From an uncultured Thioclava sp. (lineage in GTDB: Bacteria; Pseudomonadota; Alphaproteobacteria; Rhodobacterales; Rhodobacteraceae), in the NCBI RefSeq assembly GCF_913064665.1, contig NZ_CAJYBT010000026.1, positions 1 through 50,408 on the forward strand: a DNA stretch of 50,408 nucleotides, given 5' to 3'. Under the pieces are notes generated by a model. It was given only the letters and a program-made list of their open reading frames with translations, was not told where the DNA came from and searched no databases. The position numbers and the translations under genes were made by a program. Shown here in pieces: positions 25,621-34,740 of this stretch (position 1 is its first letter; each line of letters opens with the position of its first letter).

Positions 25621-26223
25621 ATGGCATTTTGGGCGGGGCTGAAATTGGGGCTGGGGCTGATCGTGGCGATCGGTGCGCAAAACGCCTTCGTGCTGCGCCA
25701 AGGGCTGCGGCGCGAACATGTCTTTGCGGTCGCGTTATTCTGCGCGCTCTCGGATGCGCTGCTGATCGCGCTGGGCGTGTCGGGATTTGCTGCCGCCAGC
25801 ACCGCGCTTCCTTGGCTGCCCGAGATTCTGCGCTGGGGCGGCGTGGCCTTCCTGACATGGTATGCGCTGCGTGCGCTAATCGCGGCAATCCGGGGTGGCG
25901 AACATCTTGAGGCCGGGCAGGGCAAGGCGCCCAGCTTGCGTGCGGTGCTGGTGACGGTGGCGGCATTCACCTGGGCCAATCCGCATGTCTGGCTGGATAC
26001 GGTGGTGCTGCTGGGTGCGGTGTCGGCGCAATTTGCGGGCCATCTGGTTGCGTTCGCGACGGGCGCGATCACCGCCTCATTTTTGTTTTTCTTTTCGTTG
26101 GCTTATGGCGCAAGACTGCTGGCGCCCCTGTTTGCCAAACCCGCCGCATGGCGTGTGTTTGATCTGCTGATCGCGCTGGTGATGGGCTCAATCGCGTGGC
26201 GGCTCGCGATGGGCGGGCTGTAA
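25621..26223 (+). CDS. argO: LysE/ArgO family amino acid exporter
   Basis: A 200-residue membrane protein with about five to six spans and the LysE signature LGLGLIVAIGAQNAFVLRQG (residues 9-28) plus WANPHVWLDTVVLLG (about residue 120). It exports arginine, lysine or toxic analogues. The divergent ArgP gene supplies its regulator. It overlaps the next gene's leader region; 53 bases separate its stop from the EamA start. Confidence 0.93.
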   Translation: MAFWAGLKLGLGLIVAIGAQNAFVLRQGLRREHVFAVALFCALSDALLIALGVSGFAAASTALPWLPEILRWGGVAFLTWYALRALIAAIRGGEHLEAGQGKAPSLRAVLVTVAAFTWANPHVWLDTVVLLGAVSAQFAGHLVAFATGAITASFLFFFSLAYGARLLAPLFAKPAAWRVFDLLIALVMGSIAWRLAMGGL

Positions 26224-26276
26224 CGGATACAAATCTGGCCCTTGCGGATGTGCGCGTTTCAGAGTCCAACAGGCGC

Positions 26277-27185
26277 ATGATCGCGAACCCAAAAGCCAAC
26301 CGCCCGATGATCGGCATCCTGTGGATGCTGGCGACCACACTGTGTTTCGTCATCGTGAATATCATCGTGCATTGGCTGGGCAGTTCGGTGCCCGTGGCGC
26401 AATCGGCCTTTGTGCGCTTTGCCTGGGGGCTGATCTTTTTCGCCCCCGCGCTGAACCGGATTTTGCGGCGCAGCTTCGCGCGCGAGGTCTGGGTGCTGTT
26501 TGGTCTGCGCGGAGTGCTGCACGCGGTGGCGGTGGTGCTGTGGTTTTATGCCATGACCCATATCCCGATCGCCGATGTCACCGCGATCAATTACCTCAAC
26601 CCGATCGTGGTGACGGTGGGCGGCGCATTGCTGCTGGGCGAGGGGCTGGCGTGGCGGCGTCTCAGCGCCATTGGCGTGGCGTTGATCGGAGCGCTGATCA
26701 TCCTGCGCCCCGGAGTGCGCGCGATTGAGCCCGGTCATATCGCCCAGCTCGGCGCGGCGCTCTTCTTTGGCGCGGCCTATCTGTCGGCCAAGCGGCTGAC
26801 CGATTTCGTGCCCGCCAGCACGGTGGTGGCGATGATGACGCTGGTGGTGACGCTGGCGCTTGCACCGCTGGCGCTATGGGAGTGGCAGCCAATCTCGCTA
26901 TCGGCCACGCTTTGGCTGGGCGCAGTGGCGCTGTTCGCGACCGCGGGCCATTACACGATGACGCGGGCCTTCGCCGCCGCCCCGGTGAGCGTGACACAGC
27001 CGGTGATCTTCCTGCAACTGGTCTGGGCCGCGCTGGCGGGGTGGAGCATTTTCGGCGAAGTCCCAGACCCTTACGTCATTTTGGGTGGGGCGATTATCAT
27101 CGTGGCGGTCAGCTATATGACGTGGCGGGAATCCCAGATCAAAAAGCGCCCGATCACCCCGCCAGCGCCTGCGACCAAACTTTAG
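26277..27185 (+). CDS. EamA/DMT-family metabolite exporter
   Basis: A 302-residue transporter with ten predicted helices in two EamA repeats (FYAMTHIPIADVTAINYLNPI is the conserved end of the first; VTQPVIFLQLVWAALAGWSIFGE of the second). Substrate unknown. I chose ATG 26277, after which the first helix starts; 26196 would give an N-terminus overlapping argO out of frame and 26307 would be shorter. Transcription ends against the choV operon at an inverted-repeat element. Confidence 0.87.
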   Translation: MIANPKANRPMIGILWMLATTLCFVIVNIIVHWLGSSVPVAQSAFVRFAWGLIFFAPALNRILRRSFAREVWVLFGLRGVLHAVAVVLWFYAMTHIPIADVTAINYLNPIVVTVGGALLLGEGLAWRRLSAIGVALIGALIILRPGVRAIEPGHIAQLGAALFFGAAYLSAKRLTDFVPASTVVAMMTLVVTLALAPLALWEWQPISLSATLWLGAVALFATAGHYTMTRAFAAAPVSVTQPVIFLQLVWAALAGWSIFGEVPDPYVILGGAIIIVAVSYMTWRESQIKKRPITPPAPATKL

Positions 27186-27210
27186 GCGCGCGCGGGCTGC
27201 CCTCTCGGAT

Positions 27211-27280
27211 GCCTCCGGCGGGAGTATTTTTCGCTAGATGAAAAGGCAAAAATCTGGATTTCATCTAGCCAGAAATACTC
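27211..27280. repeat. Intergenic element C with 22-base inverted repeat between convergent genes
   Basis: GCCTCCGGCGGGAGTATTT leads into the left arm (27222-27243), whose mirror copy lies at 27259-27280: arms of 22 bases differing at only two positions (core GCTAGATGAAA), loop 15 bases. It sits between the stops of the EamA gene and choV and may terminate both, but lacks a simple T-run. GGAGTATTTT and GATGAAAAGG resemble the leader elements at 20454 and 32965. Confidence 0.7.
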
Positions 27281-27295
27281 ATTCCGACCCAGCCC

Positions 27296-28357
27296 TCACG
27301 CGCTGCCCTTGGGGTCGATCAGCGCCCCGATGACGCCCTCGCGGGTGATCAGGCGGCCATCGCTGAGCGCGACGACTGGCTCATCGCGCAGCCGTTCCAT
27401 CACCTCTTTTACCGGCGTATCCAGCGCGACGCGCGCGCCCGAGACGGTTGCGCGTGTTGCGTCATCAGCGGCCTGCGCCAGATCGGCGGCGCGCAGTACG
27501 CCCAGCGGGTTCATATGGGCCACGAAATCGGCGACATAGTCATTCGCCGGGTGGGCGATGATGTCGCGCGCGGTGCCACATTGCACGATCCGTCCGCCTT
27601 CCATCAGCGCGATCCGGTTGCCGATCTTGAACGCTTCGTCGAGGTCGTGGCTGACGAAGATGATTGTGCGTTTGAGCGAGGCTTGCAGGTCCAGCAATTC
27701 GTCTTGCAGGCGGGCGCGGATGAGCGGGTCGAGTGCGGAAAACGGCTCGTCCATCAGCAGGATCGGGGCCTCGGTCGCGAAGGCGCGCGCCAGTCCCACG
27801 CGCTGTTGCATGCCGCCTGAAAGTTCCGCGACTTGCCGATCCGCCCATTGTGACAGGCCTACCAGTGCGAGTTGGGTTTCGACGCGCTCGCGACGCTCGG
27901 ATTTCGACATGCCGCCAAGTTCAAGGCCAAGGCCCACATTTTCGCGCACGCTGCGCCATGGCAGCAGGCCAAATTGCTGAAACACCATGGCGACCCGGTG
28001 CAATCGAATCCGGCGCAGGGTGGCGGCATTGGCTTGGGTGACATTGACCATAGCGTTGCCGTCACAGACCAGCACAGAGCCGCGCGCCACCGGGTTAAGC
28101 CCGTTCACCGCGCGCAGCAGCGTGGATTTGCCCGAGCCCGAGAGGCCCATGAGCACGAGGATCTCGCCCTCGGCCACATCGAGCGAGCAATCATGCACGC
28201 CCAGAATCTGGCCGGTGCGGTCCTGAATATCAGGGCGCGACAGGCCCTCATCCATCAGCGGCAAAGCGGCTTGTGGATCATCGCCAAAGACGATCGAGAC
28301 ATTGTCGAAACGCACCGCAAGGCCCGCGGTTTTGCTGGGATCGGTCAGATCGCTCAT
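27296..28357 (-). CDS. choV: Choline ABC transporter ATP-binding protein
   Basis: A 353-residue ATPase of the quaternary-amine uptake family: Walker A GLSGSGKST (about residues 71-79), Q-loop QQFGLLPW, signature LSGGMQQRVGLARA and Walker B ILLMDEPFSALDP, with a C-terminal CBS-like extension. It couples ATP hydrolysis to choline uptake with ChoW. Its start overlaps the choW stop by four bases, the last gene of the choX-orf-choW-choV operon. Confidence 0.94.
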   Translation of the reverse strand: MSDLTDPSKTAGLAVRFDNVSIVFGDDPQAALPLMDEGLSRPDIQDRTGQILGVHDCSLDVAEGEILVLMGLSGSGKSTLLRAVNGLNPVARGSVLVCDGNAMVNVTQANAATLRRIRLHRVAMVFQQFGLLPWRSVRENVGLGLELGGMSKSERRERVETQLALVGLSQWADRQVAELSGGMQQRVGLARAFATEAPILLMDEPFSALDPLIRARLQDELLDLQASLKRTIIFVSHDLDEAFKIGNRIALMEGGRIVQCGTARDIIAHPANDYVADFVAHMNPLGVLRAADLAQAADDATRATVSGARVALDTPVKEVMERLRDEPVVALSDGRLITREGVIGALIDPKGSA

Positions 28358-29190
28358 TTCTTGGCCTCCCGGCGCAGCATGCGATCCAGAATGATGGCAA
28401 GCACCACGATCACGAATCCCGATTCAAAGCCAAGCGCGGTGTTAACGGTGTTGAGCGCGCGCACCACCGGCACGCCCAGCCCATCCGCGCCCACCAGCGC
28501 CGCGATCACCACCATTGAGAGCGATAGCATGATCGTCTGGTTTAGTCCGGCCATGATTTGTGGGCTGGCATAGGGCAGCTCGACCTTCCAGAGCAGCTGG
28601 CGTTTGGTGGCGCCAAAGGCTTGGGCGGCCTCGATCAAGGTGTCGGGGGTCGAGGACACGCCCAGATGCGTCAGGCGGATCGGCGCGGGCAGCACGAAGA
28701 TCACCGTGGCGATCAGGCCGGGCACCATACCGATGCCAAAGAACACGATGGCGGGGATCAGGTAGACGAAACCGGGCAGGGTTTGCATCAGGTCGAGCAC
28801 TGGTTGCAGCACCGCATAGAGGCGCGGGCGATGCGCGGTGGCAATGCCGATGGGCACGCCCACCCCCATGCACACGACGCAGGCCGACAGCACCAGTGTG
28901 AGGCTTTCGGTGGTTTCCACCCAATAGCCCTGATTAACGATGAACGCGAAACCCAGCCCCACCAGCAGGGTCAGAATCCAGCTGCGTTGCAACCACCACG
29001 CCAGCGCCATGAACACCGCGATCACCACCAGCGGCGGGGGCGTTCCAAACACCCATAAGATCGCGTCGATCAGCCCTTGCATCAGCGTCGAGAGCGCGTC
29101 GAAAAACGGGCTGGCATGGGTTTGTAGCCAGTCGATCACCGCCTTGGCGGTTTGGCCCACGGGAATCTTGGTGTCGGTTAGCCAGGTCAT
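28354..29190 (-). CDS. choW: Choline ABC transporter permease
   Basis: A 278-residue ProW/OpuA-type permease with an extended N-terminal segment (LTDTKIPVGQTAKAVIDWL) and the conserved EAA-like cytosolic loop around EAAQAFGATKRQLLWKVELPYASPQIMAGLNQ. It forms the membrane pore for choline import. Starts inside the stop of the preceding unknown gene (ATGA) and stops inside choV. Confidence 0.94.
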   Translation of the reverse strand: MTWLTDTKIPVGQTAKAVIDWLQTHASPFFDALSTLMQGLIDAILWVFGTPPPLVVIAVFMALAWWLQRSWILTLLVGLGFAFIVNQGYWVETTESLTLVLSACVVCMGVGVPIGIATAHRPRLYAVLQPVLDLMQTLPGFVYLIPAIVFFGIGMVPGLIATVIFVLPAPIRLTHLGVSSTPDTLIEAAQAFGATKRQLLWKVELPYASPQIMAGLNQTIMLSLSMVVIAALVGADGLGVPVVRALNTVNTALGFESGFVIVVLAIILDRMLRREAKK

Positions 29191-29864
29191 TCCTGTCCTT
29201 TGTCGGTTGATTTTTTCTTGCGCACGGTGATGGCGTCAAACGCGACCTGCGACAGGGCTTTGCTGGTTTTCGGGTCCAGTTTGGTCGAGCGTAGGACGAT
29301 GCCGGGATCGGGAGCGAATTCCTTGAGGAAGGACGAGTGCAGATCGCCCAAATCGACGCGCTCGAGCACTTGCCAGACGGGGTAGCTACAGGTGCCAATC
29401 TGCACCGAGCCGGGGCCGCGATAGGTATAGATGATCGTGCCTTGCCGTTCTGGCTTGCCATCCACGATCAGCGCGACCGGGCTGGACCATCTGCCTTTTT
29501 GCGACAGCGTGCTTAGCGCGGCGGGGTCCTCGGTGTAGCGCAGGGTGAATTCGTGCCCGGCGGATTGCCGCGTGGCGATGGCCAGCGGATGGGCGAAGAT
29601 TTCGCGTTGCGGCGGGCGGCCAAGGTCGGGGTCGTCGGCGCGATAGCCGATGAGCTGGCCGTTTTCATAGCGAAACGCCTCGCTCATGCGGGGTGTGGTG
29701 CGCGACAGGATGATGCCCTCGGCGTGCAGATCGGCGCGGGTCGGGCAGGGGGCCTGCGGTTCGCCGGCTTGGGCGGGCACAGCAAGCAGGGCCAGCGCCG
29801 CGCCCAAGACAAGGCGCGCGCAGATTGCGCCGCGCGCGCCCTTGTTTTGTTCGCCTCGGCTCAC
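29187..29864 (-). CDS. Exported protein of unknown function embedded in the choline transporter operon
   Basis: A 225-residue protein with a signal peptide (LVLGAALALLAVPAQA, cleavage near residue 33). The mature part has two cysteines (PCPTR near the start, GTCSYP in the middle) and repeated short beta-like stretches (GTIIYTYRGPGSVQIG); the C-terminus is lysine-rich. I recognise no family. It is translationally coupled on both sides: its ATG overlaps the choX stop and its stop overlaps the choW ATG, so it is made in step with the binding protein and the permease. A periplasmic accessory to choline uptake is the natural inference, unproven. Confidence 0.85.
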   Translation of the reverse strand: MSRGEQNKGARGAICARLVLGAALALLAVPAQAGEPQAPCPTRADLHAEGIILSRTTPRMSEAFRYENGQLIGYRADDPDLGRPPQREIFAHPLAIATRQSAGHEFTLRYTEDPAALSTLSQKGRWSSPVALIVDGKPERQGTIIYTYRGPGSVQIGTCSYPVWQVLERVDLGDLHSSFLKEFAPDPGIVLRSTKLDPKTSKALSQVAFDAITVRKKKSTDKGQE

Positions 29865-30805
29865 TTGCCAAGCGCCTGTTCGACCGCCGCGCGGGCATCG
29901 CCGCCGTCTTTGGTCGTCACGCCCTCAAGCCAGTTCTGCCAGACCTCGGGATGGGCCGCGAGCCAGTCCTTGGCGGCTTTTTCGGGCGCTTCACCATTGT
30001 CCAAAATCTTGCCCATGATCTCGTTTTCCATCGGCAGGGTGAATTGCAGATTGGACACGAGCTTGCCGACATTGGGGCAGTCTTGCACAAAGCCCTTGCG
30101 CACGTTGGTCATCACCTCGGCACCGCCATAGTTCGGGCCGAACACGTCATCACCGCCCGACAGGTAGGTGATGTCGAAATTGGCGTTCATCGGATGGGGT
30201 TCCCACGCGAGGAAGATGATCGGTTTGCCCGCCTTATCGGCCCGAGCGACCTGCGCCAGCATACCTTGTTCCGAGCTTTCCTTAAGCTTGAAGCCGCCCA
30301 GATCGAATTCGTTCTTGTCAATCATGCCAAGGATCAGCGTATTGCCGTCATTGCCCGGCTCGATGCCGTAGATATTGCCGTCCAGCGCGTCCTTGTGCTT
30401 GGCGATATCGGCGAAATCCTTGATCCCGAGCTTGGCGCCGGCGGGATTGGTGGCCAGCGTGTATTTCGCGCCCGTCAGGTTTACGCCCAGCGTCTCGACC
30501 GTGCCATCCTTGGTGTAGGGATCGACATTGGCCGCCATCGACGGCATCCAGTTGCCCAGAAACACATCGACATCGCCCTTCGACAATGCCTCGTAGGTGA
30601 CGGGAACCGACAGCACTTTGACATCGGTTTCATAGCCCAAAGCGTTGAGAACCGTGGTCGCGGCGGCGGTGGTCGAGGTGATATCGGTCCAGCCGACATC
30701 CGAGAAGGTCACGCTAGAGCAATCGGCGGCCTGCACCGGCGCACTGGCGGCAAAGCCCAGCGTCAGCGCGGCACCAAGCGCGATTAGGGTGGAACGGACA
30801 GTCAT
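29861..30805 (-). CDS. choX: Choline-binding periplasmic protein
   Basis: A 314-residue substrate-binding protein: signal peptide ending PVQA (about residue 26), then DCSSVTFSDVGWTDITSTTA, the ChoX/OpuAC hallmark. Aromatic residues of the choline cage are in FLGNWMP and LAWEPHPMN (Trp and Tyr boxes of the family). I start at ATG 30805 (20 codons after an open upstream extension). First gene of the operon; the divergent betI lies 113 bases away. Confidence 0.95.
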   Translation of the reverse strand: MTVRSTLIALGAALTLGFAASAPVQAADCSSVTFSDVGWTDITSTTAAATTVLNALGYETDVKVLSVPVTYEALSKGDVDVFLGNWMPSMAANVDPYTKDGTVETLGVNLTGAKYTLATNPAGAKLGIKDFADIAKHKDALDGNIYGIEPGNDGNTLILGMIDKNEFDLGGFKLKESSEQGMLAQVARADKAGKPIIFLAWEPHPMNANFDITYLSGGDDVFGPNYGGAEVMTNVRKGFVQDCPNVGKLVSNLQFTLPMENEIMGKILDNGEAPEKAAKDWLAAHPEVWQNWLEGVTTKDGGDARAAVEQALGK

Positions 30806-30852
30806 ATTTTTTCTCCCTGTCACAGCGTCAAACCGCAAGTTTGCGGTTGTTG

Positions 30853-30866
30853 ATTGACGAGTCAAT
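30853..30866. promoter_or_regulatory. Candidate BetI operator between choX and betI
   Basis: Perfect palindrome ATTGAC-GA-GTCAAT in the middle of the 110-base choX-betI intergenic region, similar in its TTGA...TCAA character to known BetI boxes. A single operator here could control both divergent operons in response to choline. Confidence 0.6.
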
Positions 30867-30918
30867 AAACATATTCTAGCCCGGAACGATCAGGTAACCG
30901 TCAGAAACGAGAGACATG

Positions 30919-31500
30919 ATGCCCAAGCTTGGAGCAGAGCCTATACGGCGCGCGGCGCTGGTGAAAGCCACGATTGAGACTGTGGGCGATGCGGGGTCGC
31001 TGGACGTGACGGTGGCGCAGATTGCGCGCCGCGCGGGGATGTCGTCGGCGCTGGCGCATCATTATTTCGGGTCGAAAGAGCAGATATTTCTCGCCGCGAT
31101 GCGCTCGATCCTGACGCTATACGGGGCCGAGGTGCGCGGCGCTTTGGCCACGGCGCGCCGCCCGCGCGACCGGGTGCGCGCGGTGGTGATCGGGTCGTTC
31201 GCCGCCGGGTCGTTTCGTGGCGAGGCGATTTCGGCCTGGCTGAATTTCTACGTTTTGGCGCAGTCGAGTGAGCCTGCGCGGCGCTTGCTGCGGGTCTATC
31301 AATCGCGGCTGCGCTCGAACCTGCTGTGTGGGTTGCGGCCCATCGTGGGTGGGCGCGCGGAGGCGGTGGCCGAGGGTTTGGGCGCACTGATCGACGGGGT
31401 CTATATTCGTGCCGCGTTGGCGGGGGGCGCGTTGGACCGGCAGCGCGCATGCAACATGGTGCTGGCGCATCTGGAGAAAGAATTGGAGGGCGTGCAATGA
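30919..31500 (+). CDS. betI: Choline-responsive TetR-family repressor
   Basis: A 193-residue TetR repressor starting [14 protein letters not shown], as BetI proteins do, with [35 protein letters not shown] (about residues 32-63). BetI represses choline oxidation genes and is released by choline. An adjacent in-frame ATG (30916) is the alternative start. Its stop overlaps betB (ATGA); first gene of betIBA. Confidence 0.93.
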   Translation: MPKLGAEPIRRAALVKATIETVGDAGSLDVTVAQIARRAGMSSALAHHYFGSKEQIFLAAMRSILTLYGAEVRGALATARRPRDRVRAVVIGSFAAGSFRGEAISAWLNFYVLAQSSEPARRLLRVYQSRLRSNLLCGLRPIVGGRAEAVAEGLGALIDGVYIRAALAGGALDRQRACNMVLAHLEKELEGVQ

Positions 31501-32948
31501 AGGCGCAACCGAAAGCGAGCCATTTCGTCAATGGCGACTGGATGGAAGATGCTGCAGGCGAGGTGATCGAGGTCACTTATCCCGGCACGGGCGAGGTGAT
31601 CGCGCGGCTACATGCGGCCACGCCTGCGGTGATCGAGGCCGCGATTTCGGGCGCGGTTGGCGCGCAAAAGGATTGGGCGGCGCGCAAGCCGGTGGAGCGT
31701 GCGCGCGTGTTGACCCGTGCCGTGGCGATCATCCGCGAGCGGGCCGAGGAATTGGCGCAGCTTGAGACGCTTGATACCGGTAAGCCCATTCAGGAAACGC
31801 GCGAGGCGGATTGGCCCTCGGGGGCGGATGCGCTGGAATATTTCGCGGGGCTTGCGCCGACTCTGACGGGTGAGGTGATGCCGCTTGGGGGCGATTTTGC
31901 CTATACTCTGCGCGAACCTTTAGGCGTTTGTGCGGGGATCGGGGCGTGGAATTACCCCAGTCAAATTGCCTGCTGGAAGGCCGCGCCTGCGTTGTCGACC
32001 GGCAATGCGATGGTGTTCAAACCCTCGGAAATGACGCCGCTTGGCGCGCTGCAACTGGCCGCGATTTTCATCGAGGCCGGGATGCCTGCGGGGCTGTTCA
32101 ATGTGATTCAGGGCTTTGGCGCGGTGGGCGCGGCGCTGGCCACTGATCCGCGTATCGCCAAGGTGTCGCTGACCGGATCGGTGCCCACGGGAGCCAAGGT
32201 TTACACAGCGGCGGCGGCGGGGATGAAACATGTCACGATGGAACTGGGCGGGAAATCTCCGCTGATCGTGTTCGAGGATGCCGATCTGGACAGCGCCGTT
32301 GGCGCGGCGATGCTGGCGAATTTCTACTCCTCGGGGCAGATCTGTTCCAACGGCACGCGGGTGTTTGTGCAAAAGGGCATCAAGGACGCGTTTCTGACGC
32401 GTCTGGCCGAGCGCACGGGGCGCATCCTGGCAGGCGATCCGCAAGACGAGGCCACGCAGTTCGGGCCGCTGATTTCGGCGGCACAGCGCGACAAGGTGCT
32501 GTCCTATATCGAGAGCGCGAAAGCCGAGGGCGCGCGGCTGATCTGTGGTGGTGCGCAGGGCAATGAGGGGCCGCTTTTCGTGCAGCCCACGGTGTTTGCC
32601 GATGTGACCGACACCATGACCATCGCGCGCGAAGAGATTTTCGGTCCCGTCATGTCGGTGCTGGATTTCGACACCGAAGATGAGGTGATCGCGCGGGCCA
32701 ATGACACGCAATTCGGGCTCGCGGCGGGGGTGTTCACCGGGGATCTGGCGCGCGGGCATCGGGTGATTGGCCAGTTGCAGGCGGGCACTTGCTGGATCAA
32801 CGCCTATAACCTGACGCCGGTGGAAATGCCCTTTGGCGCGGTGAAAGGCTCGGGCTTTGGGCGTGAAAATTCGCGCGCGGCAATCGAGCATTATACGCAA
32901 GTGAAGTCGGTCTATGTCGGCATGGGGCCGGTCGAAAGCCCGTATTGA
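31497..32948 (+). CDS. betB: Betaine aldehyde dehydrogenase
   Basis: A 483-residue aldehyde dehydrogenase that oxidises betaine aldehyde to glycine betaine. Motifs: [24 protein letters not shown]-binding [11 protein letters not shown], catalytic glutamate in MELGGKSP and catalytic cysteine in [16 protein letters not shown] 31497 overlaps the betI stop. Downstream 70 bases hold a hairpin-containing repeat before betA. Confidence 0.96.
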   Translation: MKAQPKASHFVNGDWMEDAAGEVIEVTYPGTGEVIARLHAATPAVIEAAISGAVGAQKDWAARKPVERARVLTRAVAIIRERAEELAQLETLDTGKPIQETREADWPSGADALEYFAGLAPTLTGEVMPLGGDFAYTLREPLGVCAGIGAWNYPSQIACWKAAPALSTGNAMVFKPSEMTPLGALQLAAIFIEAGMPAGLFNVIQGFGAVGAALATDPRIAKVSLTGSVPTGAKVYTAAAAGMKHVTMELGGKSPLIVFEDADLDSAVGAAMLANFYSSGQICSNGTRVFVQKGIKDAFLTRLAERTGRILAGDPQDEATQFGPLISAAQRDKVLSYIESAKAEGARLICGGAQGNEGPLFVQPTVFADVTDTMTIAREEIFGPVMSVLDFDTEDEVIARANDTQFGLAAGVFTGDLARGHRVIGQLQAGTCWINAYNLTPVEMPFGAVKGSGFGRENSRAAIEHYTQVKSVYVGMGPVESPY

Positions 32949-32964
32949 GGCAATCTTGGCGAGG

Positions 32965-33021
32965 CTGGGGGGCTGTCTGCCCCCCAGACCCCCCGAGGAT
33001 ATTTTCGTCAAGAGGAAGATG
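32965..33021 (+). repeat. Intergenic GGATATTT element, copy B, with hairpin, between betB and betA
   Basis: Perfect hairpin CTGGGGGGC (32965-32973), loop TGTCT, GCCCCCCAG (32979-32987), followed by ACCCCCCGAGGATATTTTCG and a purine-rich tail AGAGGAAG that serves as the betA ribosome site. The six-G run could pair with either of two C-runs. Same tail architecture as copy A at 20454-20490. Confidence 0.7.
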
Positions 33022-34674
33022 ATGGCGCAATCTGCGGAATTCGTGATCGTGGGCGCGGGGTCGGGGGGCTCGGCCTTGGCCTATCGGCTGGTTGAGGCGG
33101 GGCGTGACGTCTTGGTGATCGAGCATGGTGGGTCCGATGCCGGGCCGTTCATTCAGATGCCCGGTGCGTTGTCTTATCCGATGAATATGGCGATTTACGA
33201 TTGGGGGTTTGCCAGTCAGCCAGAGCCGGGGTTGGGCGGGCGGCGCTTGGCCACGCCGCGCGGCAAGGTGTTGGGCGGATCGTCGAGCGTCAACGGGATG
33301 GTTTATGTGCGCGGCCATGCGCGCGATTTCGATCATTGGGAATCGATGGGTGCGCAGGGCTGGGGCTTTGCCGATGTGCTGCCCTATTTCAAGCGGATGG
33401 AGCATTGGCATGGCGGCGCGTCCGAATGGCGCGGGGCGTCAGGGCCGTTGCATGTGACGCGTGGGCCGCGCAGCAACCCGCTATTTGATGCGTTTATCGC
33501 GGCGGGCCAGCAGGCGGGTTACCCGGTGAGTGAGGATTACAACGGCGCGCGCCAAGAGGGCTTTGGGCCGATGGAGGCCACGATTTACAAGGGGCGGCGC
33601 TGGTCGGCGGCCAATGCTTATTTGCGCCCGGCGCTCAAGACTGGGCGGTTGCGGATCGTGCGGGCCTTGGCGCGGCGGGTGGTCTTTGAGGGCAAGCGCG
33701 CGGTGGGCGTTGAGGTGGAGCGCAAGGGGCGCATCGAGGTGATCGCTGCGGGGCGCGAGGTGGTGCTGGCGGCCAGTTCGATCAATACGCCCAAGCTGTT
33801 GATGCTTTCGGGGATTGGCCCGGCGGATCATCTGCGCGAACACGGGATTGAAGTCTTGGCGGATCGTGCAGGTGTGGGCGCGAACCTGCAAGATCACCTT
33901 GAAATATATATGCAATTTGCCGCGCTCAAGCCGATCACGCTGTATCGGTATTGGAACCTTTTTGGTAAGGCTTGGGTGGGCGCGCAATGGCTGATGAGCG
34001 GCACGGGGCTGGGGGCGTCGAACCAGTTTGAGGCCTGCGGGTTTATTCGATCTGATGCCGGGATCGACTACCCCGATATCCAGTATCACTTCCTTCCGAT
34101 TGCGGTGCGCTATGATGGCAAAGCCGCCGCCGAGGGTCATGGGTTTCAGGTGCATACCGGCCCGATGCGGTCGAAATCGCGCGGCTCGGTGCGACTAGCG
34201 AGTAGTGATCCGGCGGTGGCACCCGAAATTCGGTTCAACTACATGAGCCATCCCGACGATTGGGCAGAGTTTCGCAAATGCATCCGGCTGACGCGTGAGA
34301 TTTTTGAGCAGCCCGCGATGGCGGCGCATGTGAAGCATGAGATCCAGCCGGGCGATGCGGTGCAAAGCGATGATCAGATTGACGCGTTCATCCGTGAGCA
34401 TGCCGAAAGCGCCTATCATCCCTGCGGCACGGCGCGGATGGGCGCGGCGGATGATCCGGGCGCGGTGGTGGACCCCGAGGGGCGCGTGATCGGGGTGGAG
34501 GGGCTGCGGGTGGCCGATAGCTCGGTCTTTCCGCGCATCACCAATGGCAATCTGAACGCGCCATCGATCATGGTGGGTGAGAAGATCGCCGATCATCTGC
34601 TGGGGCGCGATCCGCTGGCGCGCGAAAATCTGGTGCCGGAGGGTGCGAGCAACTGGCAAGTGGCGCAGCGCTGA
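33022..34674 (+). CDS. betA: Choline dehydrogenase
   Basis: A 550-residue GMC flavoprotein: FAD motif [20 protein letters not shown] at the N-terminus, [27 protein letters not shown], active-site HPCGTARMG (about residue 467) and terminal [16 protein letters not shown]. Oxidises choline to betaine aldehyde, feeding BetB. ATG 33022 is favoured by AGAGGAAG spacing over the tandem ATG 33019. Membrane-associated electron transfer to quinone is typical of the family. Confidence 0.96.
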   Translation: MAQSAEFVIVGAGSGGSALAYRLVEAGRDVLVIEHGGSDAGPFIQMPGALSYPMNMAIYDWGFASQPEPGLGGRRLATPRGKVLGGSSSVNGMVYVRGHARDFDHWESMGAQGWGFADVLPYFKRMEHWHGGASEWRGASGPLHVTRGPRSNPLFDAFIAAGQQAGYPVSEDYNGARQEGFGPMEATIYKGRRWSAANAYLRPALKTGRLRIVRALARRVVFEGKRAVGVEVERKGRIEVIAAGREVVLAASSINTPKLLMLSGIGPADHLREHGIEVLADRAGVGANLQDHLEIYMQFAALKPITLYRYWNLFGKAWVGAQWLMSGTGLGASNQFEACGFIRSDAGIDYPDIQYHFLPIAVRYDGKAAAEGHGFQVHTGPMRSKSRGSVRLASSDPAVAPEIRFNYMSHPDDWAEFRKCIRLTREIFEQPAMAAHVKHEIQPGDAVQSDDQIDAFIREHAESAYHPCGTARMGAADDPGAVVDPEGRVIGVEGLRVADSSVFPRITNGNLNAPSIMVGEKIADHLLGRDPLARENLVPEGASNWQVAQR

Positions 34675-34740
34675 GGGGCGAATTAACCTCTCACCACGAA
34701 ATAGGTTGATCTTGCTCGGCGCTCCTACCATATCTTGCGG

